Positions 18,347 through 27,914 of a stretch of DNA of 64,000 nt are shown here, piece after piece. A model generated the notes under the pieces. The model searched no databases, was not told the DNA's origin, and saw nothing but the letters and a program-made list of their open reading frames with translations. Both the position numbers and the translations under genes were made by a program. The stretch covers positions 21,343 through 85,342 of the forward strand of contig DASSHA010000161.1 of assembly GCA_035693145.1 (NCBI GenBank), written 5' to 3'. Positions within the stretch are counted from its first letter, which is position 1. Every line of letters starts with the position of its first letter. Source of the DNA: DASSHA01 sp035693145. Lineage in GTDB: Bacteria > Chloroflexota > Limnocylindria > Limnocylindrales > CSP1-4.

Positions 18347-19608
18347 GCGACCTGGATCCACGGCTTCAGACGGCGATCAGCCGGCGGGCAGTCCTCAAGG
18401 GCGGGGCCCTCGCCGGGTTCGGCGCGTTCCTGGCGGCCTGCGCCGGCGTCGACACCTCGGGCGCGCCGAGCACGAGCAGCGGGACGGGCTCCGTCGGGGT
18501 GCCGACACCACCGCCCGTCTCGGTCGCGCCGTCCGTCGCCCCCACGGCGAAGACCGTCACGGGACCGCTCAAGTTCGCCAACTGGGCCGCCTACATCGAC
18601 CTGACCGGAAAGGCGGCCGACGAGGAGAAGTACGCACCCGGCTCGTCGCCGTCACTCGAGGAGTTCAAGAAGAAATACAAGGTCGACGTCGATTACGAGG
18701 AGAAGATCGAGGACAATCCCTCGTTCCTCAGCCAGATCCAGCCCGCGTTCGTCGCCAACGTGCCGACAGGCTGGGATCTGATCGTCATGACGGACTCGTT
18801 CGCGGCCGAGATCATCAGCAAGGGCTGGGCGGAGAAGATCGACCAGGAGAACGTCCCGAACTGCACCGGCAACCTGCGCGACGCCCTCCGCAACCAGCCC
18901 TGGGATCCGGGCAACGACTATCACTACCCGTGGCAGTCGGGCATGACCGGCGTCGGCTACAACGCCAAGGCGCTGAAGGACAACGGCATCGCCGCGCCCA
19001 AGAAGATCGCCGACCTCTGGAACATGCCGGCCAACAAGGTCGAGTTCCTGACCGAGGCGCGCGACACCTTCGGGCTCACGCTGCTCAAGCTAGGGATCGA
19101 TCCGGACCCGGCGAAGGTGACCGCCGACGATCTCCAGAAGGTCCACGACGACATCCAGCCGCTCGTCGACAAGGGCCTGAAGTTCCTCGGCCAGGGCTAT
19201 CTCGAGTCGTTCGGTGCGAAGAACGTCTGGGCGGGCTACGTCTGGTCCGGCGACCTCGCGTCCTCGGGCGGCGAGGACGACATGTTCGTCTTCCCGGACG
19301 AAGGCGTGATGATCTGGACGGACAACATGATCATCCCGAAGGGCGCCGCGAACAAGTACACGGCGGAGCTCATGATGAACTGGGTCTACGATCCGAAGGT
19401 CGCCGCGGACATCGCCGACTACGTCTACTACGTGTCGCCGGTGAAGGACATCGGCGACCTGATCAAGAAGCTCGATCCGGGCGCCGAGAGCAATCCCCTC
19501 CTCTTTCCCGACGACGCCGTCGTCGCCAAGTCGCACAGCTTCCAGTTCATGAGCCCCGAGCTCGAATCGAAGATGAACGACCTGTTCGCGGACCTGCGCG
19601 GGACGTGA
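18343..19608 (+). CDS. potD: Polyamine-binding lipoprotein (PotD-like)
   Basis: 421 residues. A twin-arginine-like N-terminus (SRRAVLKGGALAGFGAF) ends in the lipobox FLAAC, indicating a possibly Tat-exported lipoprotein. A Ser/Pro linker follows, then a type II periplasmic-binding fold that starts PLKFANWAAYID, like PotD/PotF. Aromatic residues expected in polyamine binding are abundant (WAAYI, YHYPWQSG, YVWSGDL). It lies second in the operon, overlapping potA. Confidence 0.92.
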   Translation: MSDLDPRLQTAISRRAVLKGGALAGFGAFLAACAGVDTSGAPSTSSGTGSVGVPTPPPVSVAPSVAPTAKTVTGPLKFANWAAYIDLTGKAADEEKYAPGSSPSLEEFKKKYKVDVDYEEKIEDNPSFLSQIQPAFVANVPTGWDLIVMTDSFAAEIISKGWAEKIDQENVPNCTGNLRDALRNQPWDPGNDYHYPWQSGMTGVGYNAKALKDNGIAAPKKIADLWNMPANKVEFLTEARDTFGLTLLKLGIDPDPAKVTADDLQKVHDDIQPLVDKGLKFLGQGYLESFGAKNVWAGYVWSGDLASSGGEDDMFVFPDEGVMIWTDNMIIPKGAANKYTAELMMNWVYDPKVAADIADYVYYVSPVKDIGDLIKKLDPGAESNPLLFPDDAVVAKSHSFQFMSPELESKMNDLFADLRGT

Positions 19609-19633
19609 TCGTTCGCCAGCGTCTCGCGCAGCG

Positions 19634-20527
19634 GTGACGACCGCCGCCGCGCCGCCCGCCAGCGGCCGCATGCGTCGCCGGGTCCTGCACCTGACGCCGT
19701 ACCTCCTCCTCGTGCCCGGGCTGCTCTGGCTGCTCGTGTTCTTCGTTCTGCCGATGATCCAGATGTTCACCTATTCGGTGGCCAGGGGGTCGCTCGACAC
19801 CGGCGGATTCCGGCTCGTCTGGACCGCCGACAACTACGCCGCGGCCATCGCCCGGTACGGCCGTCAGTTCGTCAACTCGATCACGTTCGGTGGGCTCGCG
19901 ACGATCCTGACGCTCGCGATCGGCTTCCCGGTGGCCTACACGATCGCGTTCCGCGGTGGGCGCTTCAAGAACCTCCTGCTGTTCGTCGTCATCGCGCCGT
20001 TCTTCACGAGCTTCCTGATCCGGACGATCTCGTGGAAGATCCTGCTCGGCGACGAAGGGCCGGTGCTCGGGCCGCTCAAGCACGTCTTCAACGTCCTGCC
20101 GGGCGACTTCTCGGTCATCTTCACGCCGGTTTCGCAGCTCGCCGGGCTCACCTACAACTTCCTGCCGTTCATGATCCTGCCGCTCTATGTCGCGCTCGAG
20201 AAGATCGACCCGCGCCTCATCGAGGCCGCGCAGGATCTGTACGCCAGCAACGTCGGTGCGTTCCGGCGGGTGACCCTGCCGCTCGCGCTGCCCGGCGTCT
20301 TCGCCGGGACGCTGCTGACGTTCATCCCGGCGATGGGTGACTACGTCAACGCCGAGCTGCTCGGGAGCCCCCGGACGCAGATGATCGGCAACGTCATCCA
20401 GGACCGGCTGATCATCCAGGGCGACTATCCCATCGGATCGGCGCTCTCGTTCATCCTGATGGTCGGAATCGTCGTGGCCGTGGCGGTCTACGCCCGGCTG
20501 CTCGGCACCGAGCAGCTGACGGGCTGA
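19634..20527 (+). CDS. potB: Polyamine ABC transporter permease (PotB-like)
   Basis: 297 residues with six predicted membrane spans, and the ABC coupling loop EAAQDLYASNVGAFRRVTLPLALPG (EAA motif) near residue 195. The start is GTG 19634. A 25-bp gap separates it from potD, the only non-coupled junction of the operon apart from the 9 bp before potC. Confidence 0.92.
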   Translation: MTTAAAPPASGRMRRRVLHLTPYLLLVPGLLWLLVFFVLPMIQMFTYSVARGSLDTGGFRLVWTADNYAAAIARYGRQFVNSITFGGLATILTLAIGFPVAYTIAFRGGRFKNLLLFVVIAPFFTSFLIRTISWKILLGDEGPVLGPLKHVFNVLPGDFSVIFTPVSQLAGLTYNFLPFMILPLYVALEKIDPRLIEAAQDLYASNVGAFRRVTLPLALPGVFAGTLLTFIPAMGDYVNAELLGSPRTQMIGNVIQDRLIIQGDYPIGSALSFILMVGIVVAVAVYARLLGTEQLTG

Positions 20528-20536
20528 GCGGCTGGC

Positions 20537-21433
20537 GTGACCGCGACGACGCTCGAACCACTCACGACGACGGCGCGCGGTCGCGGTCGCGGTCGCGGGA
20601 TCCGGCGAACGCTCGCCCGCTGGGCGCTGCCGACGTTCACGGGGCTCGCGATCGTGTACCTGCTCATCCCGATCGCCGTGATGTTCCTGTTCAGCTTCAA
20701 CCGGCTCGACCAGTCCCTCGGCGACGGGCGCTCGAACTACCAGTGGCACGCCTTCAGCCTCGACGCCTGGGCCCACCCGTTCGACTGGCCGGGCCTCGCC
20801 GATTCGATCCGGATCAGCCTGACGATCGCCGCGCTGTCCACCGTCGGCTCGACGATCCTCGGCACGCTCATCGGCCTGTCGCTGACGCGCTACTCGTTCC
20901 GGGGCCGCGGCCTCATCAACGGGCTCATCTTCCTGCCGATGGCGACGCCCGAGGTGGTGATGGGTGCGAGCCTCCTCACGCTGTTCGTCGCGACCGTCCT
21001 GCCGCCGCTCCGTGGAACGGCGCCGGCGCTCTACCCGACCGGCTTCCTGACGATCCTCATCGCCCACGTCATGTTCAACATCAGCTACGTCGTCGTGACG
21101 GTGAAGGCGCGTCTCGCCGGGTTCGACCGCCGGCTCGAGGAGGCCGCGATGGACCTCGGCGCGAACGAGTGGACGACCTTCTGGCGGGTGACATTCCCGC
21201 TCATCCTGCCCGGCATCCTCGCGGCGGCGCTGCTGGCCTTCAGCCTCTCGATCGACGACTTCGTCATCACGAGCTTCGTGTCGGGTACGACGAACACGTT
21301 CCCGATCCTCGTCTACAGCATCCAGAAGAACGCCCTGCCGGTGCAGATCAACGTCATCGGCTCGGTCATCTTCTTCGCCGCTGTCGCGGTCGTCGCGGTG
21401 ACGACACTCGTCCAGGCCCGGCGCAACCGATGA
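20537..21433 (+). CDS. potC: Polyamine ABC transporter permease (PotC-like)
   Basis: 298 residues with six membrane spans. The EAA loop reads EEAAMDLGANEWTTFWRVTFPL. Near the N-terminus there is an RGRGRGRG run, encoded by a TCGCGG tandem at about 20580-20597, giving a very positive cytoplasmic end. The start is GTG 20537. The stop overlaps the aminotransferase start (ATGA). Confidence 0.92.
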   Translation: MTATTLEPLTTTARGRGRGRGIRRTLARWALPTFTGLAIVYLLIPIAVMFLFSFNRLDQSLGDGRSNYQWHAFSLDAWAHPFDWPGLADSIRISLTIAALSTVGSTILGTLIGLSLTRYSFRGRGLINGLIFLPMATPEVVMGASLLTLFVATVLPPLRGTAPALYPTGFLTILIAHVMFNISYVVVTVKARLAGFDRRLEEAAMDLGANEWTTFWRVTFPLILPGILAAALLAFSLSIDDFVITSFVSGTTNTFPILVYSIQKNALPVQINVIGSVIFFAAVAVVAVTTLVQARRNR

Positions 21434-22737
21434 CCGCGGTCACTCCGGCCGCCTGGCCCGATCCGTCCGCGCTGCCGGCGGTCTGGAGTCGGATCACGAA
21501 TCTCCGCGTCGACCGCGGCGCCGGCAGCTGGCTGTTCACGACCGACGGGAGGCGCTACCTCGACTACAGCTCCGGGATCGGCGTCACGAGCACCGGCCAT
21601 GCACATCCGCGCGTCGTCGCCGCCGTTCAGGCACAGGCGGCCAAGCTGCTCCACGGCCAGCAGAACATCGTCTACCACGAACCGGGGCTGCGGCTGTACG
21701 ACCGGCTATCGCGGCTGCTGCCCGGCGGGCCATGGGGCGCGTTCCTGTCGAACTCGGGGGCAGAGGCCGTCGAGGCCGCCGTCAAGCTCGCCCGTGTCGC
21801 AACCGGCCGGCCGGCGATCCTTGCCTTCCGCTACGGCTTTCACGGCCGGACGGCGCAGACGATGGCCCTCACGTCCGCCAAGGACGTCTACCGTGGGCAC
21901 TTCGAGCCGCTCCCAGGCAGCGTCTACCACACGGCCTATCCGTACTGCTACCGGGCCTCCGGCGGGCCGCACGACCCTGCCGCCTGCACCTGCGACTGGG
22001 AAGAGCAGCTGGAGCTGACGTTCCACCAGCTCATCTACCCCGAGCACGTGGCGGCGATCGTCATCGAGCCGGTGCTCGGCGAGGGCGGCTACATCGTCCC
22101 GCCGCCGGGCTTCCTGCCCCGCCTCCGTGAGATCACGCGCCGCCACGGGATCCTGCTCGTCGCCGACGAGGTCCAGACGGGTTTCGGCCGAACGGGCGAG
22201 ATGTTCGCTGTGCGGCACTGGGACATCGAGCCGGACATCCTCGTCGTCGCGAAGGGGATCGCGTCGGGGCTCCCGCTGAGCGGGATCATCGCCCGGCGCG
22301 AGATCCTCGACCGCTTCCCGCCCGGGACCCACGGCGGAACGTACGGCGGCAACGTCGTGTCATGCGCGGCCGCGAACGCGACGCTCGACGTCATCGAGGA
22401 CGAGGGGTTGGTTTCGAACGCGCGCGAGCGCGGCCGCCAGCTGCTCGACGGGTTGCGGGCGATTGCTCCGCGCTACGGCGCGATCGGCGACGTCCGCGGC
22501 CTGGGCCTGATGGTCGCGCTCGAGCTGGTCCGGCCGGGCGAGGGTGACGGCCGCGTCCCGGATGCCGCGCTGACGAAGCGCGTCCAGTCCGAGGCGCTGG
22601 ATCGTGGGCTCATCGTGCTGACCGCTGGCACGTACGTGAACGTCATCCGCATCATCCCGCCGCTCGTTACGACGACCGACGAGGTCGACCTCGCGCTCCG
22701 AACGCTCAGCGAGAGCCTCGACGCCGCCGGAGCCTGA
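21430..22737 (+). CDS. Class III PLP aminotransferase (4-aminobutyrate/putrescine type)
   Basis: 435 residues. Fold-type I, subgroup II transaminase like GabT: the PLP-contact Asp in VADEVQTGFGRTG (D246) and the Schiff-base Lys in VVAKGIASGLPLSG (K275). Its coupling to potC implies removal of an amino group from imported putrescine or from GABA. An extra Cys patch (PYCYRA, then ACTCDW at 186-188) is seen in some archaeal and thermophile GabT proteins and could bind metal. GABA, putrescine and other omega-amino substrates cannot be told apart here. Confidence 0.88.
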   Translation: MTAVTPAAWPDPSALPAVWSRITNLRVDRGAGSWLFTTDGRRYLDYSSGIGVTSTGHAHPRVVAAVQAQAAKLLHGQQNIVYHEPGLRLYDRLSRLLPGGPWGAFLSNSGAEAVEAAVKLARVATGRPAILAFRYGFHGRTAQTMALTSAKDVYRGHFEPLPGSVYHTAYPYCYRASGGPHDPAACTCDWEEQLELTFHQLIYPEHVAAIVIEPVLGEGGYIVPPPGFLPRLREITRRHGILLVADEVQTGFGRTGEMFAVRHWDIEPDILVVAKGIASGLPLSGIIARREILDRFPPGTHGGTYGGNVVSCAAANATLDVIEDEGLVSNARERGRQLLDGLRAIAPRYGAIGDVRGLGLMVALELVRPGEGDGRVPDAALTKRVQSEALDRGLIVLTAGTYVNVIRIIPPLVTTTDEVDLALRTLSESLDAAGA

Positions 22738-22959
22738 GCGCGCGGTGGCGCGAGGCGGACGGTCGCGCTGCTTCGCGGCGTTGTCCAGCCGGCAATGACT
22801 TCGGCCTCGCCAGCTCGCGTCGTGGCCTGGTGAGACCGAACCACCCGACTTTCGGCCCGAAGAGGCCTCGTGATCGTCGCCCTGGGACCTGGCAGGCAGC
22901 GATCGGACCGGTGAGCGCCGGAACGATGGCCTGCGGGGCAACGCCGCGGCGAGGGCGGC

Positions 22960-23925
22960 TCAGGCCGGCTCGAGCGGCGGTCGCTCTCCCGGTGCACGGG
23001 TCGTGGCGAGGATGTCCCGCGCGACCGATGCCGACTCCTCGACACCGGCGAGCGGATCGTCGGTTCGGTCCTCGTGCTCGATGCTGAGGCTCCGACCGTA
23101 GCCGACCTCCGCCAGTGCCCGAACGAACGCGGTCCAGAACGCGCGATCGTGGCCGCGACCGACCGTTCGGAAGTTCCACGCACGGCGCGCCGGGTTCTCG
23201 AACGAGCGGACGTCGAGGACGCCGGCCAGGGCGACCTCGCCGGGCACGAGCGCGGTGTCCTTGAGGTGGACGTGGTGGACGGCCGGCCCGAGGGCCGCGA
23301 TGCAGGCGAGCGGATCCATCTGCTGCCAGAACAGGTGCGACGGGTCGAGGTTTGCGCCGATGGTCTCGCCGACCTCCGCGCGCAGCTCGAGGAGCGTCGG
23401 GACGTTGAACACGAGCTGGAGCGGGTGGAGCTCGAGCGCGACCCTGACGCCGTGATCGGCGGCGACAGGGGCGAGCGAACGCCACAGCGTGACCATCTCG
23501 TCCCATTGCCGCCGTCGCAGGTCGACGAGCTCGTCCGGCCACGGGTAGACCGGCCAGTTGACGGTCGTCGCCGACGTGCCGTCGCCCGGGCACCCGGACA
23601 TCGTCACGACCCGGTCGACCCCGAGCAGCTCAGCCAGGATGAACGTCTCCTCGACGATCGCCCGCTGGGCGGCCGCGGTCCGCGGATGGAGGAGCCAGGC
23701 GGAGCAATTGAGCGCGGCCAGGTGGAGTCCGCGACTCGCGAGGGCGTCGAGGAGGCGCGCCCGCTCATCCGGCGATCGCAGCAGGCGCGAGCGGTCGAGG
23801 TGCGGCGCCGACGACTGCCCGCCGGTCGAGATCTCGATCGCCGTCGCTCCGATGCGGACGGCGACGTCGAGCACGCTCTCGCGCTCGAGGTGCGCGAGCG
23901 AATCGGTGTACAGCCCAAGCTCCAT
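22960..23925 (-). CDS. Sugar phosphate isomerase/epimerase-like TIM-barrel protein
   Basis: 321 residues of the AP endonuclease-2/xylose-isomerase-like barrel family. Visible are LYTDSLAHLERESVLDVA, the metal-ligand Glu in VALELHPLQ, the Asp/His of GANLDPSHLFWQ, and VHHVHLKDTALV with the final Glu in SIEHED. This matches the metal-dependent epimerases and isomerases (IolE/IolI/EryC-like). It is third in the minus-strand operon GDPD-Gfo-isomerase. Substrate is unknown; a keto-sugar or polyol derivative is likely. Confidence 0.85.
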   Translation of the reverse strand: MELGLYTDSLAHLERESVLDVAVRIGATAIEISTGGQSSAPHLDRSRLLRSPDERARLLDALASRGLHLAALNCSAWLLHPRTAAAQRAIVEETFILAELLGVDRVVTMSGCPGDGTSATTVNWPVYPWPDELVDLRRRQWDEMVTLWRSLAPVAADHGVRVALELHPLQLVFNVPTLLELRAEVGETIGANLDPSHLFWQQMDPLACIAALGPAVHHVHLKDTALVPGEVALAGVLDVRSFENPARRAWNFRTVGRGHDRAFWTAFVRALAEVGYGRSLSIEHEDRTDDPLAGVEESASVARDILATTRAPGERPPLEPA

Positions 23926-23936
23926 GGATGGCTCCT

Positions 23937-25163
23937 TCAGTCCAGCGGGCCGCCTACGCCGAACACGCCGCGACGGCCGATCGTCGATCCCGTCGCAATG
24001 TCGAGCTCGGCGAGACCGGCGATGCCACGGCGATGGACAGGGTGGTCCGCGGGCAGGGGCAGGTCGACGGACCGTCCGGTCGCGGCCGAGACGTACGCAC
24101 CGAGTGTCGCGTCGAGCGCACGCGCCCCGTCCTCGACGGTTGCGCCCGCCGGCCGCCCGTCGATCAGACCCGAGATCAGCTCGCGGAAGGTCTCGAGCAG
24201 GCGGACGTTGATCGTCCCGGGTGGGTCGGTGACGACCGGCGTTCGATCCTCGATCGTGCCGTCCCGGCCGATGGATCGGACCGACGCCAGCGGGGCGAAC
24301 GGGCCCGTGCCACCGCCGGCATACGCGATCTCGACCCGGCCCAGCGGACCGGACACCGTCATCCCGCCCGGACCGACGCCCCAGCCGACGTTGACGAGCG
24401 CGATCGAACGGTCGGCCTCGTAGCGGCAGAGCGCGACGTCCTCGACCGGCGCGTGATCCGTCCTGGCGAGGATCTCCGCCGAGACGCGCCGGAACGGCCC
24501 GCCGGCGAGCGCCTCGGCAATGTAGACGAGGTGGAGCATGTCCATCAGGACGCCGCCGCCGCTCACGGCCGCGTCGTGCCGCCAGCCCGGACGCCAGGCC
24601 CCGCTTCCAGGCCGATCCTCGACCCCGAGCGCGTTGACGATCGCGATCTCCGGCTCGCCGATGACGCCGGCGGTGATCGCTGCCCGCGCAGAGAGGATCT
24701 CGGGCAGGTGCAGGTAGTTGTGGATCATCGCGACCGGCACGCCGACGTCGGCCGCGGCCGCCACGAGCGCGTCGGCATCAGCGGGAGCGATTGCGAGGGG
24801 CTTCTCGCAGATGACAGCTCGCCCCGCCGCGACCGCGCGTCGAGCGAGCGCCACCCGGATGCTCGGCGGCGTCGCGAGGTCGACGACGTCGACGTCGGCG
24901 TCCGCGATGAGAGCCTCGGGCGAGGCGTACGTCGCGGCGTCGCCGAGGCCGAGCCGTTCGGCCGCCTCCGCGCGTCGGTCCGGCGCGGGGTCCGCGACGG
25001 CGGTGACCCGGACGAGCTCGGGCAGCGACTCGAGCGCCGGGAGGTGGTGACCGAGTCCGACGTTGCCGAGCCCGACGAGCCCGAGGCGGACCGGCACCGT
25101 GCGGGGTCGCCAGCGCGGCGCCCGGTGTCGGGCGCGCGGAGATGAGACGTTCGCGTCGTTCAC
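23937..25163 (-). CDS. Gfo/Idh/MocA-family oxidoreductase
   Basis: 408 residues. The N-terminal Rossmann domain has GLVGLGNVGLGHHLPAL and the family EKP motif in AVICEKPLAIAP. The C-terminal alpha/beta domain contains GGGVLMDMLHLVYIAEAL, replacing the usual GG.L.D.G.H. Oxidises or reduces a sugar, polyol or amino-sugar with NAD(P). The start is GTG 25161-25163, in a GTGA overlap with the phosphodiesterase. An 11-bp gap follows to the isomerase. Confidence 0.88.
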   Translation of the reverse strand: MNDANVSSPRARHRAPRWRPRTVPVRLGLVGLGNVGLGHHLPALESLPELVRVTAVADPAPDRRAEAAERLGLGDAATYASPEALIADADVDVVDLATPPSIRVALARRAVAAGRAVICEKPLAIAPADADALVAAAADVGVPVAMIHNYLHLPEILSARAAITAGVIGEPEIAIVNALGVEDRPGSGAWRPGWRHDAAVSGGGVLMDMLHLVYIAEALAGGPFRRVSAEILARTDHAPVEDVALCRYEADRSIALVNVGWGVGPGGMTVSGPLGRVEIAYAGGGTGPFAPLASVRSIGRDGTIEDRTPVVTDPPGTINVRLLETFRELISGLIDGRPAGATVEDGARALDATLGAYVSAATGRSVDLPLPADHPVHRRGIAGLAELDIATGSTIGRRGVFGVGGPLD

Positions 25164-25945
25164 GCCGCCGAAGCGTCCCGCCCGACGAGCCGGACCATGG
25201 CCGCGACATCGTCGCCCATGACCCCATCGACGCCGGCGGCGAGGCTCACCTCGATCGCCTCCTGTTCGGTCGTCGGCCACGCCCAGATGGCGATCCCGCG
25301 GCTCTGCAGGCTATCGACGAGCTCCGGGGTCAGGAACCGCCAATGGTTCTGGAGGACCGCCGCATCCAGCGCCGTCGCCTGGCGGATCGCGTCGGGCGGG
25401 TCGGGCGGGACGTCGTCGGGCAGCCGCTCGGGCGCGAGAAGGAGGTCCGGGACCTTCGCCTTCGCCACGGCGAGGGCCGCGTGGTCGTAGCTCGACATGA
25501 ACGCCCATCCGATGGCGTCCTTGGCGACGAGCAGGTCGACGAGCGCGTCGGCGACGCGACGGTAGCTGGCCGGCGTCTCGCCCTTGACCTCGAAGCACAT
25601 GAAAATCCCCGCCTCGTGCGCGAGATCGATCGTCTCCGCCGTCGTTGGGACGCGTGCACCCGCGTACGCCGGATCGAAGCGGGACCCCGCGTCGAGCCGC
25701 CGGATCTCGTCGAGCGTCAGGTCCTCGACGCGACCTGATCCGTCCGTGGTTCGATCCAGCGTCCAGTCGTGGATCATCACCAGCTCGCCATCGCGCGTCA
25801 TGTTGACGTCGCATTCGATCATCTCGGCCCCGAGGGCGATCGCCCGGCGGTACGCCTCGAGCGTGTTCTCCGGGACCTCGATCGAGTGTCCGCGGTGGGC
25901 GATGACGAGCGGCCGCTCGCGCCGCAGCCAGGGATTGGCGGACAT
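25160..25945 (-). CDS. Glycerophosphodiester phosphodiesterase
   Basis: 261 residues. All GDPD landmarks are present: the catalytic HRGH near residue 18, PENTLEAYRRAI, the metal pair in IECDVNMTRDG, the second catalytic His in MIHDWTLDRTT, FEVKGE, and the C-terminal WAWPTTEQE. It cleaves glycerophosphodiesters to glycerol-3-phosphate and an alcohol. No signal peptide is present, so it acts in the cytoplasm on imported substrate. A good ribosome site (GAGGAGG) precedes the ATG. It has a close paralogue at 32141. Confidence 0.93.
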   Translation of the reverse strand: MSANPWLRRERPLVIAHRGHSIEVPENTLEAYRRAIALGAEMIECDVNMTRDGELVMIHDWTLDRTTDGSGRVEDLTLDEIRRLDAGSRFDPAYAGARVPTTAETIDLAHEAGIFMCFEVKGETPASYRRVADALVDLLVAKDAIGWAFMSSYDHAALAVAKAKVPDLLLAPERLPDDVPPDPPDAIRQATALDAAVLQNHWRFLTPELVDSLQSRGIAIWAWPTTEQEAIEVSLAAGVDGVMGDDVAAMVRLVGRDASAA

Positions 25946-26061
25946 CGCGGGTTCCTCCTCGAACCGGGGGGTCGGCGTGCGAATGGCGCCGCGACCGTCG
26001 AGCTTCGCTCGCTCGACCGATCGGCGAAACCCGGTCCCCCTCTAGGCGACCGCGCAAACCG

Positions 26062-26090
26062 AACGTAAATGGTCAGACGTATGATGTCAA
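26062..26090 (-). promoter_or_regulatory. Promoter for the GDPD operon
   Basis: On the minus strand, -35 TTGACA (26090-26085) and -10 TACGTT (26067-26062) are 17 bp apart and point toward the phosphodiesterase start 117 bp downstream. The candidate GntR motif at 26076-26088 covers the -35 and part of the spacer, a position suited to repression. Confidence 0.65.
26076..26088. promoter_or_regulatory. Candidate GntR-family operator (site A)
   Basis: GACGTATGATGTC is an imperfect palindrome with GAC and GTC ends. It is 12/13 identical to a site at 41611 and about 10/13 to one at 30965, each next to a GntR gene. Which regulator binds is not known. Confidence 0.4.
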
Positions 26091-26218
26091 GGCGAGAGCG
26101 ACGAGGGGACGGGCGCGGCACCGGTCGCTGCGAGCGGCCCGTCGAGTGGAGCGCACCGGGCGCGCCGCGTTCGAGCGAACGCGCACTCGCCCGCGCGCGC
26201 GGGGCTGCGACCGTCGGG

Positions 26219-27007
26219 TCAGGCGACCGGGCCCGGTCCTCGGCGGAACACGCGCAGCTCGATGACCGCGGTCACATGCCACTCGTCGGACACCATCACG
26301 GGCCGACCGTCGAGGTCGTAGTCGATCTGACGCAGCTTCTGGATCGGCGTACCGGCCGCGACGTCGAGCACGCGGGCGAGGTCCCGGTCGGCGACCGTCG
26401 GGCTGAGGACCGCTTCGGCGTGCTCGATCGGATGACCTGCGGCCGTGAGGATCCGGTAAAGGGAGCCGGCGTAGTCCGTCCTGTCGAGCTCGGCGTCGAG
26501 CAGCTCGGCCGGCATCCGGTCGACCGAATAGATCGCCGGCCGCCCGTCCGCCGTCCGAACGCGGCGGACCTCGCGAAGCGGCGTCCCGGGCTCCACGCCG
26601 AGCGCCTCGACGTCCTCGGCCGACGCGGGGATGGTCCGCAGGCCCAGGAGCTTGCGCCCGGGACGGAAGCCTGACGCCTGGAAGTGATCCGTGTAGCTGA
26701 AGTTGGTGTCGAGCGAGTTGCGGATGAGCGGGCGGCGGGTGACGAAGGTCCCCGACCCGTGGCGGCGAACGACGAGGCCGTCGTCGATGAGGCCACGAAC
26801 GGCCTCGCGGATGGTGACGCGGCTCACGCCGAACCGCTCGCACAGGCGGTCCTCGTTCGGGAGCTTCGACCCGACGTCGAACTCGCCACCGAGGATCAGG
26901 CGCTTCAGCTCGCTTCGGACGACGTCGGCGAGGAGCGGCCGCCCGCGCGGGGCGCCGATCGTCACGAGTGGCCGATCGGGCGTCGAGTGGGCATCGGACG
27001 CCATCAT
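26219..27007 (-). CDS. GntR-family regulator with UTRA effector domain
   Basis: 262 residues. The N-terminal winged helix (about 25-90) contains LPNEDRLCERFGVSRVTIREAVRGL and GSGTFVTR. The UTRA ligand-binding domain fills the rest (IYSVDRMPAELLD, GTPIQKLRQIDYD). HutC-subfamily members sense sugars, sugar phosphates or amino acids and usually repress neighbours. It sits between the permease genes and the GDPD operon on the same strand. Two adjacent ATG codons compete for the start. Confidence 0.92.
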   Translation of the reverse strand: MMASDAHSTPDRPLVTIGAPRGRPLLADVVRSELKRLILGGEFDVGSKLPNEDRLCERFGVSRVTIREAVRGLIDDGLVVRRHGSGTFVTRRPLIRNSLDTNFSYTDHFQASGFRPGRKLLGLRTIPASAEDVEALGVEPGTPLREVRRVRTADGRPAIYSVDRMPAELLDAELDRTDYAGSLYRILTAAGHPIEHAEAVLSPTVADRDLARVLDVAAGTPIQKLRQIDYDLDGRPVMVSDEWHVTAVIELRVFRRGPGPVA

Positions 27008-27050
27008 AGAAATGATCGGAGCCGACTGCGTTCCAGCGCCGTGCGCCCCC

Positions 27051-27914
27051 TCAGCGCTGCCCGACCTCCACCGTCGCGCGCTTGGAGAACGCGAACAGGA
27101 TGATGAGCGAGATCAGCCAGCTGATCGCAAAACCGATGATGACCATGACGGTTGTCTTGTGCGGCTGGTCGTCCCAGATCGCGACGGTCCAGACGCCCGA
27201 CGTCTTCCACGCGTCGCCGACGATGAACGACGAGAGCGTGAACTCCCCGAACGAGACGGAGAAGACGAGCAGCGCTCCGGCCGCGATGCCCGTCGAGATG
27301 TTCGGCAGGATGATCCGGCGGAGCGTCGTCCAGCGCGATGCGCCGAGCGTCGCCGACGCCTCGCTGAGGCCCTGGGTGTCCATGGCTCGCAGGCTGTTGT
27401 CGAGCGCCCGGTACATGAACGGCAAGCCAGTCACGACGTACGACAGGATCAACAGCGTCGGCGTCCCGGACAGGACGATCGGTGGCGACGAATACGTGCG
27501 GATCAGCGACAGGGCGAGCACGATCGTCGGCAGCGCGAACGGCAGGAGCGACAGGAACTCGACGACCGGGCGCATCCGCGGCGCCGCGACGTGGAGCAGG
27601 AACATCATCGGCGTCATGAGCACGACGCTCACGATGATCGTCGCGATCGCCGCGATCAGCGAGCGGCCGGTCGTCGGGATGAAGAGCGGATCGTTGATCG
27701 TCTCCATGACGTGGTCGAGGGTGTAGCCGACGGGCAGGATCGTGTCGAACCACGTCGTCGCGAGCGAGAACAGGAAGACGCCGATGATCGGGATCAGCAT
27801 GTAGGCGGTGAACACCGCGAACATCAGGATGAAGCCGAGCTCGCCGCCACGCCGGCGCGGAGTGACCGCCTCCGACGTCGCGAGCGCGGCGGGTGCGTCG
27901 CTGAGAACGCTCAT
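27051..27914 (-). CDS. ABC importer permease (PotC/AfuB-type)
   Basis: 287 residues, six membrane spans. The coupling loop is EASATLGASRWTTLRRIILPN. I chose the ATG at 27912-27914, in ATGA overlap with the upstream permease; a start four codons earlier is also possible. It works with the second permease, the lipoprotein at 28852 and probably the ATPase at 31044. Confidence 0.9.
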   Translation of the reverse strand: MSVLSDAPAALATSEAVTPRRRGGELGFILMFAVFTAYMLIPIIGVFLFSLATTWFDTILPVGYTLDHVMETINDPLFIPTTGRSLIAAIATIIVSVVLMTPMMFLLHVAAPRMRPVVEFLSLLPFALPTIVLALSLIRTYSSPPIVLSGTPTLLILSYVVTGLPFMYRALDNSLRAMDTQGLSEASATLGASRWTTLRRIILPNISTGIAAGALLVFSVSFGEFTLSSFIVGDAWKTSGVWTVAIWDDQPHKTTVMVIIGFAISWLISLIILFAFSKRATVEVGQR

